Notes: a model not told the origin generated them from the letters alone. Shown: positions 51,396 to 60,845, counted from the first letter of the stretch. The stretch is DNA of 64,000 bases from Halodesulfovibrio aestuarii DSM 17919 = ATCC 29578 (GCF_000384815.1 NZ_ARQF01000017.1:121874-185873), one strand, 5' to 3'. Numbers and translations are program-made.

Positions 51396-53687
51396 TTACA
51401 TTGCATGAGGCAGACAGACCGTGAATGTGGCTCCCTGATTCTGTGCTGCTGTGACAGAAATAGTCCCGCTGTGGTTGTTGGTAATAATGTAGTAAGAAAC
51501 TGAAAGCCCCAATCCTGTACCATCGCCTACAGGTTTTGTCGTGTAGAATGGTTCAAATATGCGTTTGCGCACGTCTTCCCCCATTCCCGGGCCGTTGTCG
51601 GCTATGGTAATCATAACACCGGATGCAGTCTGCTGTGTTGTAATGACAATTTTTGGATTTTCAATTGTCGGAACAGCCGATGCAAAAGCCTGTGCTGCGT
51701 TTTTTAACAAGTTAAGCAGCACCTGTTCAATTTCTTGTGGAGCACACGACAGTTGTGAAACATTTTTATCAAATTCACGGATAATTTTAATCTGATTAAA
51801 ATTTTGTTGTGTTTTCAGGTGGTAGTCATTTGCAGCAAGCTCAATGGACTTATCAATGATGCAGTGTATGTTGCACGGGATGAGTTTTGTGTCTGAGCCT
51901 CTGCAAAACTCGAGCATGTTCGCAATAATTGACGCAGCTCGCTTTCCGCATTCTGAAACACCATCCAGTAGTCCGAAAATTTCCCGTTGCTCCATGTATT
52001 CATTCACTTTATCCAGCGAAAGATTGAGTTGTTTAGCTATGTGGATGTTTGGAGCAAGGTCAATGCTGAAACGGCGTTGAATATTTTGTACTCCTTGAAG
52101 AATTCCCCCGAGCGGGTTGTTTATTTCATGTGCCATACCTGCTGCAAGCCCGCTTATAGAAGCCATTTTTTCTGCCTGAATAATACGCTCTTCCATACGC
52201 AGACGTTCTGAAATGTCATCAATTCGCAATACCGCGACATGGTCATTACCTATATTTACAGGGAAAATAATGATGTCATAGGTGACAAGTACACCTTTTC
52301 GAATCGAAGTAAATTTTGGTACGTGTATAGGTGTAAGAGTCTCAAACGATTTTTCAATATGCTGTTCAAGGAAAGTCAGTTCCGGTATTATCTGGCTGAA
52401 ACGCTTTCCTTCTGCGTTAGTGGTTATGATTCCGGTACGGTCTTCTATTGTGTCGTTCCAGAGTGTCACAGTCATTTGTCTTGTTACGCCTACGATTAGA
52501 GAGGGCATGCAGTTGATGATGTTTTTGAGCATCTCTTTAGTAGAAAGGAGACGCTGTTCAACACGTTTTTTGAGTGTGATATCTGAGAAAATTCCAACAA
52601 TCCGATACGGTTCTTCGCTTTGATCTTTTATAATTTGAGCGCGCCCGAGGAACCAGCGGTATTCTCCGTCCTTGTGTTTGACTCGGTACTCCAGTTCAAT
52701 TCGCCCCGATGCGTCATATTTTTCTCCATTTGCAAGGGCTGTTACCTTTTTCAGATCATCTGGATGGACTTTTTCTAACCAGACAGAGAGATGATTTGTT
52801 AACTCAGCATCCGTATAGCCCAGAAGCTCTTTCCACCGAGGTGTGTACAGTAGAACGTCCTGGCCTAAATAGCGGTCAAGAATTCCGTCCATTGTGCTTG
52901 CGGCAATAAGGCTGAACTGTTCCTGACTTGTCAGCAACTGATACTCGACGTGCTTTCTTTCTCTTATATGTTCATTGAGTTGCGTGTTTATTTGGGTAAG
53001 CTCTGCTTCTCGTAATGAAACTTGTCTTGCCATTTCTTTAAAATTGAGAGCAATGTGCTGAATTTCCCGGGTGCGAAGCTTTGGATAATGCTCAGGGTAT
53101 GTTCCGGTTCGTAACTGGTCTATCATTTGACTCAGTTGTGCGAGTGGTTTTTTTAGATATAGCGCAAGCAGTTGATGGGTAAGTATAAGAATGGTTAGAA
53201 GCAAGATTCCAATGGTAAAGAGATAGTTGATTAATTGCTGTTGCTGTTTTTTTTTAAAAGCAGCAAAGGATAGGTCTGTTGTAACTTTGCCAATATGCTG
53301 ATGATTATGATAAATATCACTGGAGATTGTTTTATCTGCACGTATAGATGCATCGCTTGATTTTTTTGCGATCAATGTACCGTCAGGCTCTTCAACTTGA
53401 ATCCTTACGGCAATGTTGGATTCGGCGGCAATAGAAATGATTCTGTTAACAGTGTCATAGTCAACATTCCAGATAGGTAAAGAGAGGGTGTCTGCTAGAC
53501 GTTGGAAGCGTCTGGCGGAACTTTTCTCAAGTTGATCAAGGGCTGAGTGGTACAGTTGTGAGTAGTGAAAGACGCCAAGCAGCAAAATCATCGCACAGAA
53601 TGTAGCAGTAATGCCCAGTGATAAACTGCGAGAGAGCGAATTGTCGCAGAATAGTCGTGCAAGGGTGCGAGAGATGGGGGCTTTCAT
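51396..53687 (-). CDS. PAS-domain sensor histidine kinase (hybridless, membrane bound)
   Basis: 763 residues. Transmembrane helix 1 is near residues 23-45, with a periplasmic sensor of about 105 residues and helix 2 near 150-175. A HAMP-like segment follows, then PAS 1 with PAC (RVKHKDGEYRWFLGRAQIIK, VGIFSDITLKKRVEQ) and PAS 2 (NIINCMPSLIVGVTRQMTVT). HisKA is GLAAGMAHEINNPLGGILQG, followed by HATPase (NLLKNAAQAFASAV, IADNGPGMG, GTGLGLSVSYYIITNNHSGT). No receiver domain is fused and no response regulator gene is adjacent. ATG 53687 has AGGAG five bases upstream; the GTG two codons earlier overlaps that ribosome site. The signal is unknown. Confidence 0.92.
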   Translation of the reverse strand: MKAPISRTLARLFCDNSLSRSLSLGITATFCAMILLLGVFHYSQLYHSALDQLEKSSARRFQRLADTLSLPIWNVDYDTVNRIISIAAESNIAVRIQVEEPDGTLIAKKSSDASIRADKTISSDIYHNHQHIGKVTTDLSFAAFKKKQQQQLINYLFTIGILLLTILILTHQLLALYLKKPLAQLSQMIDQLRTGTYPEHYPKLRTREIQHIALNFKEMARQVSLREAELTQINTQLNEHIRERKHVEYQLLTSQEQFSLIAASTMDGILDRYLGQDVLLYTPRWKELLGYTDAELTNHLSVWLEKVHPDDLKKVTALANGEKYDASGRIELEYRVKHKDGEYRWFLGRAQIIKDQSEEPYRIVGIFSDITLKKRVEQRLLSTKEMLKNIINCMPSLIVGVTRQMTVTLWNDTIEDRTGIITTNAEGKRFSQIIPELTFLEQHIEKSFETLTPIHVPKFTSIRKGVLVTYDIIIFPVNIGNDHVAVLRIDDISERLRMEERIIQAEKMASISGLAAGMAHEINNPLGGILQGVQNIQRRFSIDLAPNIHIAKQLNLSLDKVNEYMEQREIFGLLDGVSECGKRAASIIANMLEFCRGSDTKLIPCNIHCIIDKSIELAANDYHLKTQQNFNQIKIIREFDKNVSQLSCAPQEIEQVLLNLLKNAAQAFASAVPTIENPKIVITTQQTASGVMITIADNGPGMGEDVRKRIFEPFYTTKPVGDGTGLGLSVSYYIITNNHSGTISVTAAQNQGATFTVCLPHAM

Positions 53688-53960
53688 ATACACTCCTGTA
53701 ATCCCAAAACCAAAAGAATGAGTACCGCAACAGCAAGCTTAGATATTATAGAATTGGGGCAGAGAGTCAATAATGAGGCGTAGATATGTACTTATGGTGG
53801 TGTTGCAATGAATTGGAGAAGAGAATAGTTTGGCAATATAAAAAATTCTCTAAGCCCCTTGGTGACTTGACTCCAGCGCAGTAATAAGCAAAGTATTCCG
53901 ATTCAATTATAAGATAAAAAACAACAGGGAATTTGATCTCTGGTATGTAAAGGATGGACT

Positions 53961-55697
53961 ATGGGGTTCTTTTCTAAGCTGAAACGACTTTGGACAACTG
54001 AAGATTCTTCTCAACCGGCAGAGCAGGGAACACCAGAAAGTGTGGTGGAAGCTATTGCGGAAGAAGAATCAGAGAGTACTGAATCGATAGCTGCAGAGAC
54101 TGCGCCGCAAGAACAGCATGTAGAAGAAGTGCAAGTTCAAGTAGCTGAACCTGCTATTGAGCAAGAACATGCTGTGGAAGAGGTGCGAGCAGAACAAGAA
54201 GAGTCAGTTCAAGAAGTGCCTATTGAAGAACCAGTGAGCGCAGAACCTGAAGTAACTCTTGAACCTGAGTTCATTCTTAAAAAATCAGAAGCGACGACAG
54301 AAGAGGTCGAGCCGGCTGAATTGCTTGTAGAGCCGGATACAACTGTAGAGCCTGCTCCTGAGAAGCCGCTGGAGCCAACAGTAGAACCGACCCCAGAACC
54401 GGCTCTATCCGTTGCCCCTGTTGTAGTGCCAGCTGAACCAGCTAAGCCGGAAACAGCAACATTAGTAACAGACGACCAGCCACAGTGGCAGAAAGATCTT
54501 ACTGTTGCCTTACGCGGTGCTGAACCGAAACTTTCCGTCTGGCTTGAACATGTTCTCAACGGTATCGAAGAAGTTGGCGACCCTCTTTGGGAACGTCTTC
54601 GTTTCTTCTTTGATGCTCTTGATGCACCGAAAGATGAAGCAGAAGCTTTTATCGCTAAGTTTGCAGATTGGCTCGATGATATGGAATATGACTACGTCAG
54701 CGATTTCCGTTCCGAGCTCCAGTATCGTTTAGCACTCGCTCTTGATCTTGAAGATGAAGAAGACGAACGTTCCCGACTGTTCCTGAAACTCTCTGAAGGG
54801 CTTTCCAAAACAAAAGAACAGATTACCAAGCAGATTGATGGATTACTCGCAACCCACTCAGAAATTGATGAATCCTTCTGGGAAGAGTTTGAAGAGATCC
54901 TTATTATGTCTGACGTTGGTTTCGAACCGACCATGAAGCTTGTCGGGCGTCTTCGTGAGCGTGTGCGTAAAGCAGGCACAAACGATCCTGCTAAATTCAA
55001 AGAATTTATGCGCGAAGAACTGGAAGAAATTTTCAAAACAGGTCCTCGCATTACTGCTGTTAACATGCCGGAGGTTGTCCTCATGGTTGGTGTTAACGGC
55101 GTAGGTAAAACTACCACTATTGCCAAGCTTGCATATCGTGCACAACTTCAGGGTAAAAAAGTACTTATTGCTGCAGGCGATACCTTCCGTGCAGCCGCAA
55201 TCGAACAGTTGCAAGTATGGGCAGACCGTATCGGTGTTGACATTCATGCTAAGGCCGCCAACTCTGACCCTGCAGCAGTAGCCTATGAAGCGGTAGAAAA
55301 AGCAGTTGAAGGTGGCTATGACCTTTTGTTCGTGGACACAGCAGGACGTCTTCAGACCAAAGTCGGTTTGATGGACGAATTGCAGAAAATTCGCAACGTA
55401 CTTGGCAAAAAGCATGAAGGTGCGCCGCACCGTACTATTCTTACTATTGACGCAACAACCGGTCAGAACGCGCTGTCACAGACCAAACTGTTTAATGAAG
55501 TTGCGCATCTTGATGAGATTATCCTTACCAAGCTTGATGGTACTGCTAAAGGCGGTATTGTTGTGGCAATCGCAATGGAATTCAATATTCCGATCACCTA
55601 CATTGGACTTGGTGAGAAAATGGAAGACCTCAGGCCGTTTAATGGTGCCGATTTCGCAACCGCGTTGCTTGGACTTGAGGATGCACCGGAAGCATAG
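53961..55697 (+). CDS. ftsY: FtsY, signal recognition particle receptor
   Basis: 578 residues. The N-terminal ~170 are an acidic, Pro/Glu/Val-rich membrane-binding A domain (EEESESTESIAAETAPQEQH). A four-helix N domain and the GTPase G domain follow: G1 VGVNGVGKTTTIAKLAY, DTFRAAAIEQLQVWADR, VDTAGRLQTKVGLMDEL, TKLDGTAKGGIV and GLGEKMEDLRPF. It docks ribosome-nascent-chain-SRP complexes at the membrane. An AAAGGATGG context precedes the ATG. A gene-end repeat and a terminator follow. Confidence 0.95.
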   Translation: MGFFSKLKRLWTTEDSSQPAEQGTPESVVEAIAEEESESTESIAAETAPQEQHVEEVQVQVAEPAIEQEHAVEEVRAEQEESVQEVPIEEPVSAEPEVTLEPEFILKKSEATTEEVEPAELLVEPDTTVEPAPEKPLEPTVEPTPEPALSVAPVVVPAEPAKPETATLVTDDQPQWQKDLTVALRGAEPKLSVWLEHVLNGIEEVGDPLWERLRFFFDALDAPKDEAEAFIAKFADWLDDMEYDYVSDFRSELQYRLALALDLEDEEDERSRLFLKLSEGLSKTKEQITKQIDGLLATHSEIDESFWEEFEEILIMSDVGFEPTMKLVGRLRERVRKAGTNDPAKFKEFMREELEEIFKTGPRITAVNMPEVVLMVGVNGVGKTTTIAKLAYRAQLQGKKVLIAAGDTFRAAAIEQLQVWADRIGVDIHAKAANSDPAAVAYEAVEKAVEGGYDLLFVDTAGRLQTKVGLMDELQKIRNVLGKKHEGAPHRTILTIDATTGQNALSQTKLFNEVAHLDEIILTKLDGTAKGGIVVAIAMEFNIPITYIGLGEKMEDLRPFNGADFATALLGLEDAPEA

Positions 55698-55740
55698 CTT
55701 TTTAAAAGGTTGCCACCGATAGGGCTGCAAGGTTTTGTTT

Positions 55741-55796
55741 CCGACGGGCATAAAGTTGCCCCTTCACTTCGCGAAAGGGACGCCCTCTCTACTGCG
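55741..55796 (+). repeat. Gene-end repeat, type 1
   Basis: It reads CCGACGGGCATAAAGTTGCC, later GCGAAAGGGACGCCCTCTCT. It aligns block by block with the members at 56795-56850 and 33621-33677, and like them it lies downstream of a stop codon in the gene's own direction (here ftsY). Confidence 0.55.
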
Positions 55797-55879
55797 ATTA
55801 GGTAAACAGTCTTGCATATAGGTCGTAACTGTACCGCGTAAGCCTTGTTACGAAGCTATTGAATACTTGTCATTAATCT

Positions 55880-55911
55880 AAGACGGATGGGAAAGCCTGT
55901 CCGTCTTTTTT
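55880..55911 (+). terminator. Terminator of ftsY
   Basis: AAGACGGA (55880-55887) and TCCGTCTT (55900-55907) form an 8-bp stem followed by T6. It ends just before the ung ribosome site and contains the upstream ATG at 55887, which argues against that codon as the ung start. Confidence 0.75.
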
Positions 55912-55931
55912 ATAGAAGAGAGGATACATTC

Positions 55932-56588
55932 ATGATCCCGCAAGATTGGTGTGAAGCTGTTCCGTATTTTAAAGAGGGCAGGCACGAGCGAATTTTGCAG
56001 AAAGTGGCAACACTACGCGAATCAACCACAGTGTTTCCGCCGGAAGATCAAGTGTTCTCAGCACTTGAAGCTGTATCGTTTGATGAAGTGCGTGTTGTCA
56101 TCTTGGGGCAAGACCCATATCATGGGGCAGGGCAAGCTCACGGGCTGGCTTTTTCTGTACCTGAGGGCGCAAAGTTTCCGCCGTCACTCCGGAATATTTT
56201 TAAAGAAATTGATGCGGAGTTTTATGGTGGAAGCAAACGAGAGGTTTCAACAAACCTTATGCGTTGGGCAAAGCAAGGTGTTCTTCTCTTAAACGCGACT
56301 TTGACAGTTCAAGAAGGTCAAGCTGCGTCGCATGCAAAGCTTGGTTGGAACGCCGTAACAGACGACATTATTAAAGCCATAAGCCGTAATCGCAAAAATC
56401 TGGTTTTTCTCCTTTGGGGGAAACATGCACAGGATAAACGTCCGCTCATCGCCGATAATGATCACTGCATTCTCGAAGCAGCCCACCCGTCACCGCTCTC
56501 TGCATCGCGTGGTTTTTTTGGCTGTAATCATTTTATTCTTACCAATGAATGGCTGCGCAAGCACGACCAACCTGAGATCGACTGGTAG
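55932..56588 (+). CDS. ung: Uracil-DNA glycosylase, family 1
   Basis: 218 residues. The catalytic water-activating motif is VILGQDPYHGAGQAHGLAFS, the uracil-binding region LLLNATLTVQEGQAASHAKL, and the DNA-intercalating loop AAHPSPLSASRGFFGCNHF. It removes uracil from DNA. The start at 55932 follows AGAGGATAC at proper spacing. It is monocistronic, convergent with hypE across a bidirectional terminator. Confidence 0.96.
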   Translation: MIPQDWCEAVPYFKEGRHERILQKVATLRESTTVFPPEDQVFSALEAVSFDEVRVVILGQDPYHGAGQAHGLAFSVPEGAKFPPSLRNIFKEIDAEFYGGSKREVSTNLMRWAKQGVLLLNATLTVQEGQAASHAKLGWNAVTDDIIKAISRNRKNLVFLLWGKHAQDKRPLIADNDHCILEAAHPSPLSASRGFFGCNHFILTNEWLRKHDQPEIDW

Positions 56589-56686
56589 TTTGTATTTCTG
56601 ATTTTTTGTACTCGACGTTCTGGACTTTATTAGGCAACCGTTCGTTGATTATGTTCTTATGCGATTTAACTTTATTGAGTTGAACA

Positions 56687-56727
56687 AAAAAGGGCTGTCC
56701 TGCAATAAGCAGGACAGCCCTTTTTTC
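56687..56727. terminator. Bidirectional terminator between ung and hypE
   Basis: GGGCTGTCCTGC (56692-56703) and GCAGGACAGCCC (56709-56720) form a perfect 12-bp stem with loop AATAA, flanked by A6 and T6. Confidence 0.92.
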
Positions 56728-56794
56728 TTTAAGGAAAGGTCGTGAAACGTAGGCGTGTGAAAAAGCAAACAACAAGCTGCGGTCGCAATAACGT

Positions 56795-56850
56795 CGCGGT
56801 CAAGGGGGCGTCCCCCTTGCGGGTGCAGGGCAGAGCCCTTGCCCGTCGGA
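56795..56850 (-). repeat. Gene-end repeat, type 1 (best-preserved copy)
   Basis: On the minus strand it reads CCGACGGGCAAGGGCTCTGC and CCTGCACCCGCAAGGGGGAC followed by GCCCCCTTGACCGCG. Two internal inverted repeats are visible: AAGGGCTCTGCCCT and AAGGGGGACGCCCCCTT. It lies directly downstream of hypE. Confidence 0.65.
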
Positions 56851-56862
56851 GACAACACTCTG

Positions 56863-57885
56863 TTAGCAAATACGCGGCAGTTGTTCACCTTCGAGCATGT
56901 TGAGCAGTCGATGGCCACCGAGAGGTGTTTCAAGCACAACTTGTCCGGCTTTACCCGGGGAGTTTTCAGGATCAAGCACAGTGCCTACCTGCACAGCCTC
57001 TTCGCCGTATTTCATAGTCCGCATAAGAGTTAATGCTGCTTCTGCCTTCTCTTGTGGAAGGATGCAGATGAGTTTGCCCTCGTTAGCGAGGTAGAATGGG
57101 TCAAGGCCGAGGAAAGAGCAGCCGTTACGAACGGATTCTCTTACGGGCACTTGATTTTCTATAAGCTTGATGGTGACTTTGGATTGACCGGCGATTTCGT
57201 TGAGAGTGGTGGCAAGACCTCCACGGGTCGGATCGCGCAGAACGTGGATGTCACCGATCTCGTTGATGAGTGCTTCGATTATGTGGTTGAGCGGCGCGGA
57301 GTCACTTTGAACGTCAGTGGCGAAGTTAAGCCCTTCGCGGTTCGATAGGACGGTGAGTCCATGATCACCCATGGTTCCGGAAACAAGAACTGCATCGCCT
57401 GGTTTAGCGTGTGCGCCAGAGGTGGCTTCAGGAAGAATGAGTTCACCGACGCCGGTCGTGTTGATGAAAATTTTATCGACACAGCCGCGTGGGACAACTT
57501 TGGTATCACCGGTGACGATGAGTACGTCCGCTTCTTTTGCAGCTTGTGCCATCTCGATAACAATTTTTTCCAGCGTGCTCATTTTAAGGCCTTCTTCAAT
57601 GATGAAGCCGCAGGAAAGATAGCGTGGCTTAGCTCCGAGCATAGCTACGTCGTTCACGGTTCCGTGTACTGCAAGAGTGCCGATGTTGCCGCCGGGGAAG
57701 AAAATCGGATCAACAGTGTAGCTGTCGGTGCTCATGGTGATGGGGCCGGTTATATCCAGCAGGGCAGCATCGTTCATTTCGTTAAGAATCGGGTTGCCGA
57801 AGTGCTTGAAAAAGAGGTCGCCAATGAGACGGTTGGAGGCCATGCCTCCGCTTCCGTGATCGAGAAGAAGTGTAGATTCGCTCAT
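56863..57885 (-). CDS. hypE: HypE, hydrogenase maturation carbamoyl dehydratase
   Basis: 340 residues of the PurM/AIR-synthase-like fold. Features are LLDHGSGGMASNRLIGDLF, MSTDSYTVDPIFFPGGNIGT, VTGDTKVVPRG, RDPTRGGLATTLNEIA and the conserved C-terminal PRIC, whose cysteine carries the thiocarbamate/thiocyanate that becomes the cyanide ligand of [NiFe]-hydrogenase. ATG 57885 follows GGTGA and lies two bases after the hypD stop; the longer frame to 57996 runs back into hypD. hypC and hypF are not in the window. Confidence 0.96.
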   Translation of the reverse strand: MSESTLLLDHGSGGMASNRLIGDLFFKHFGNPILNEMNDAALLDITGPITMSTDSYTVDPIFFPGGNIGTLAVHGTVNDVAMLGAKPRYLSCGFIIEEGLKMSTLEKIVIEMAQAAKEADVLIVTGDTKVVPRGCVDKIFINTTGVGELILPEATSGAHAKPGDAVLVSGTMGDHGLTVLSNREGLNFATDVQSDSAPLNHIIEALINEIGDIHVLRDPTRGGLATTLNEIAGQSKVTIKLIENQVPVRESVRNGCSFLGLDPFYLANEGKLICILPQEKAEAALTLMRTMKYGEEAVQVGTVLDPENSPGKAGQVVLETPLGGHRLLNMLEGEQLPRIC

Positions 57886-57887
57886 GA

Positions 57888-58979
57888 TTATGCTGTCACC
57901 TGATATTTGAAGTATGCTGCACAGCTGCCTTCTGTGGAAACCATGCAAGGGCCGACCGGTTTTGCAGGAGTGCATGCCTTGGCGAATAATGGGCAATCGT
58001 TTGGCTGCATTTTTCCTTTAAGAACCTCGCCACATTTACAACCGGGGGTTTGCGGCACCTCGGTCAGTGTAATATTCAGCGCTTTCAAAGCGTCAAATTC
58101 TGCGTATTCATCATTAAAAACAAGACCGCTATCTGGAATTGTTCCTACACCGCGCCATTGTGCTTCTGCTACATCAAATACAGAGAACATAATTTCGCGT
58201 GCTCTGGCGTTGCCGGAATCAGATACTGCGCGTTTGTATTGGTTGACAATTGATGCTTTGCCTTTTTTGCGTTGTTCAACCATGATGAGTAGAGATTCGA
58301 GAATATCTACAGGATCAAATCCGGTAATGACGCCCGGGGTGTTGTAGCGTTCAGCCACAAAGTGGTATGGTTCCATGCCAAGAATGGTGGAAACATGCCC
58401 TGGTAAAAGGAATGCGTCTACGGCGCATTCTGGGTCGTCAAGCAGCACTTTGAGTGCTGGCGGAACCAGTTTATGGAATGAAAGCACCTTGAAATTTGCA
58501 ATGTTTTGCTGTTTTGCCATCATGATGGAAGCAGCAATGGTTGGTGCGGTGGTCTCGAACCCGACTCCGAGGAATACTACGGTGTCATTGGGATTGTTCT
58601 GAGCAAGCTTGAGTGCATCCAGCGGGGAGTAAACGATTTCGATTCGTGCCCCTTCAGCTTTAGCAAGCTTGAGATTGCGCCCCTTGGGGCCTGGTACACG
58701 CATTAAGTCGCCGAATGTAGCAATAATGACGTCGTCTTTTTCCGCCAGATCCAAGAAGGCAGCAACTTCACTTTCATGTGTCACACACACAGGGCAGCCG
58801 GGGCCGGATAGGTGCACGATTTCTTTAGGTAGTAACTGGCGAAGTCCGCTTTGAAAAATAGCTACAGTATGCGTGCCGCAGACTTCCATAAAGCGAAGAG
58901 GAGCATCGAGTTCATTATGCAGTTGCTCCAGAAGCTTTTTGCATAATTCTGGATCCTTAAAGGAATCAGATACATTCAT
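57888..58979 (-). CDS. hypD: HypD, hydrogenase maturation scaffold
   Basis: 363 residues. The catalytic cysteines are in FMEVCGTHTVAIFQSGLRQL and SGPGCPVCVTHESE. FGDLMRVPGPKG and GVGFETTAPTIAASI are conserved. The C-terminal [4Fe-4S] ligands are in PGCKCGEVLKG, DCPLFAKACTP and GPCMVSTEGSCAAYFKY. It assembles Fe(CN)2CO with HypC and HypE. ATG 58979 is chosen for its AAGGA site; the ATG at 58988 sits too close to it. First gene of hypD-hypE. Confidence 0.96.
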   Translation of the reverse strand: MNVSDSFKDPELCKKLLEQLHNELDAPLRFMEVCGTHTVAIFQSGLRQLLPKEIVHLSGPGCPVCVTHESEVAAFLDLAEKDDVIIATFGDLMRVPGPKGRNLKLAKAEGARIEIVYSPLDALKLAQNNPNDTVVFLGVGFETTAPTIAASIMMAKQQNIANFKVLSFHKLVPPALKVLLDDPECAVDAFLLPGHVSTILGMEPYHFVAERYNTPGVITGFDPVDILESLLIMVEQRKKGKASIVNQYKRAVSDSGNARAREIMFSVFDVAEAQWRGVGTIPDSGLVFNDEYAEFDALKALNITLTEVPQTPGCKCGEVLKGKMQPNDCPLFAKACTPAKPVGPCMVSTEGSCAAYFKYQVTA

Positions 58980-59189
58980 AGTGTACATCCTTATCAAGGT
59001 TGGAATATAGGATAGACGCGGCAGGGTATCCGCACACTGAATACTGCTACGCTTTCAGTTTGGTGGTGTCAATGTGGTGGAAAAAGTCGATGATGCAAGC
59101 TGTCTTTGCTTTTTTTTCGCCTGCTTGCTACAAAAAGTTGAAAGCCGGACTTTTTTTGAAATTATCTTGCCGGATACATAGAGGTTTTT

Positions 59190-59828
59190 ATGCGGTCACA
59201 GTCAGATTCTCAACGCAAGCAATGCGTTCCTTGTGAAACCCTTCCTTTTCATCGTTTTCCAGTGAATCCGAAGTGGCATATTCCGACCAGAGCAGAGTGC
59301 ACGGCTCTGTGGAATAAATATAGAATGCCTGAGCATATTCGGGCGCATAGCGAGCAAGTTGCAAATGTTGCGATTGCGCTGGCAGAACTGGGCGTGCGGC
59401 GCGGGCTGGACGTTTCCATTGAAAGCATCGCTTCGAGTGCGCTTTTGCATGATATCGCAAAAGCGTACACCATAGAATTTGGTGGTGACCATGCATGGAT
59501 TGGTGGTTCAATAGTTTTGTCTGAAACAGGTAATCCTTACGTTGCTCAAGGTGTTGTGCACCATGTTCACTGGGATTGGCCTGTTGATTCAGAATTGTGT
59601 TTTTTGCCTTTGGCGATTATCTACGCAGATAAGCGGGTGATGCACGATAGTGTAGTATCGCTTAATGAACGCTTTGAAGATCTTGTTGTTCGGTATGGAA
59701 GAAATGACAGGATTATTGCTAATATAATGAAGGCAAAGGTGCTCGCAGAGCAGATCGAGAGAGCCTTTTCCGAACAATTAGGAATTTCGTTACATGAATA
59801 TTCTTTTAATAGCAGGCGGATGGTCTAG
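59190..59828 (+). CDS. HD-domain hydrolase
   Basis: 212 residues. The metal-binding residues of the HD superfamily are visible: HIRAHSEQVANVAIALAELG, SALLHDIAKAY, GDHAWIGGSIVLSE, VHHVHWDW and IIYADKRVMHD. The first 35 residues carry two cysteines and precede the fold. The family resembles YqeK/tRNA-nucleotidyltransferase-associated HD phosphohydrolases, but the nucleotide substrate is unknown. The start follows GAGG. The 3' end overlaps the ligase gene by 35 bases. Confidence 0.85.
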   Translation: MRSQSDSQRKQCVPCETLPFHRFPVNPKWHIPTRAECTALWNKYRMPEHIRAHSEQVANVAIALAELGVRRGLDVSIESIASSALLHDIAKAYTIEFGGDHAWIGGSIVLSETGNPYVAQGVVHHVHWDWPVDSELCFLPLAIIYADKRVMHDSVVSLNERFEDLVVRYGRNDRIIANIMKAKVLAEQIERAFSEQLGISLHEYSFNSRRMV

Positions 59829-60705
59829 CGAACGGGAAGTTTCGCTGAATGGAGCAAAAGGCATCCATAAGGCGCTGCTGCGCCTTGGGCACTCTGTTAC
59901 ATTTTTTGATCCGGAGCATTCTCTGGACGGTTTACTTGCTGCCGCAAGGGAGCATGACTTTGCGTTTATTAACCTGCATGGTTCTCCCGGTGAGGATGGC
60001 TTAGTGCAGGCACTGCTGGAGTCCATAGGCTGTCCGTTTCAGGGGAGTCGCTCCACAGGATCTTTTCTTGCATTGAATAAGTCAGTCACTAAGCAGGTTT
60101 TTCTTGATAATGGTCTGCCGACTCCTGAATGGGAGTTTCTGGCAAAGCGTCCTTCAAAAGACTGGCGCCCTAAATTCTCTTATCCGTTATTTATCAAGTC
60201 GAACACTGGCGGTTCCAGCTTAGGGCTTTCCCGTGTTGCAAGCGATGAGCATCTTTCTGAATCTCTGGATCACCTGTTTGCTACAGAAAGTCAGCTGATT
60301 GTTGAACCGTTGATCGAAGGTGTAGAAGTTACTTGCGGTGTGCTTGGTCAAGTTGCACTGCCTCCTATTCTTATTGAACCGGCGGAAGGTTCAGCTTTTT
60401 TTGATTACGACGCAAAATACCGCCCCGGCGGAGCTCGTGAAATTTGTCCGGCTCCATTGCCGGAAACAATTACTGCGAAGGTAAAGCATTTTGCGCTTAA
60501 AGCTCACGAAGTCCTTGGACTGAGTGGGTACAGCCGCGCGGACTTTATTTACTCACCAGATGGCAGTTTACACCTGTTGGAGGTTAACACTCTTCCGGGT
60601 ATGACCGCTACAAGCCTGCTACCACAAGAGGCTGCTGCCGTCGGGCTTTCTTTTGACGCGCTTATTGCAAAGTTGATTCAATTGGGCCTTACCGACAATA
60701 AATAG
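59794..60705 (+). CDS. ddl: D-alanine--D-alanine ligase family protein
   Basis: 303 residues with an ATP-grasp fold. The N-terminus LLIAGGWSSEREVSLNGAKG, NLHGSPGEDGLVQALLESIG, FIKSNTGGSSLGLSRV, VEPLIEGVEVTCGVLG and VNTLPGMTATSLLPQEAAAV match D-Ala-D-Ala ligases. These make the dipeptide for peptidoglycan precursors in the cytoplasm. Whether this is the main Ddl or a paralogue cannot be decided here; it is outside a mur cluster. It overlaps the HD gene by 35 bases and so is co-translated. Confidence 0.88.
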   Translation: MNILLIAGGWSSEREVSLNGAKGIHKALLRLGHSVTFFDPEHSLDGLLAAAREHDFAFINLHGSPGEDGLVQALLESIGCPFQGSRSTGSFLALNKSVTKQVFLDNGLPTPEWEFLAKRPSKDWRPKFSYPLFIKSNTGGSSLGLSRVASDEHLSESLDHLFATESQLIVEPLIEGVEVTCGVLGQVALPPILIEPAEGSAFFDYDAKYRPGGAREICPAPLPETITAKVKHFALKAHEVLGLSGYSRADFIYSPDGSLHLLEVNTLPGMTATSLLPQEAAAVGLSFDALIAKLIQLGLTDNK

Positions 60706-60712
60706 CAAAAAA

Positions 60713-60782
60713 ATGCACTGCATTGTTTCTGGAAAAGCACTTCATTAGTTATGGTGTGCTGTTTTGGAGCGTTGCAGTGCAT
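60713..60782. terminator. Long inverted repeat between ddl and waaA
   Basis: ATGCACTGCA (60713-60722) and TGCAGTGCAT (60773-60782) pair perfectly and enclose AAAAGCAC / GTGCTGTTTT. It has an A7 run on its left side, so it looks like a terminator for a minus-strand transcript. On the plus strand it lies after ddl without a T-tract. Confidence 0.45.
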
Positions 60783-60845
60783 CTGTCTATATTATTTGCT
60801 TGAAGGATTTGTTAGCGGACTCACTCTCAAACTTAGGATGCCTCT

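Noticed and set aside
55887..55931. Longer ung start at 55887
   Set aside because: That codon lies inside the ftsY terminator stem and has no ribosome site, whereas 55932 follows AGAGGATAC.
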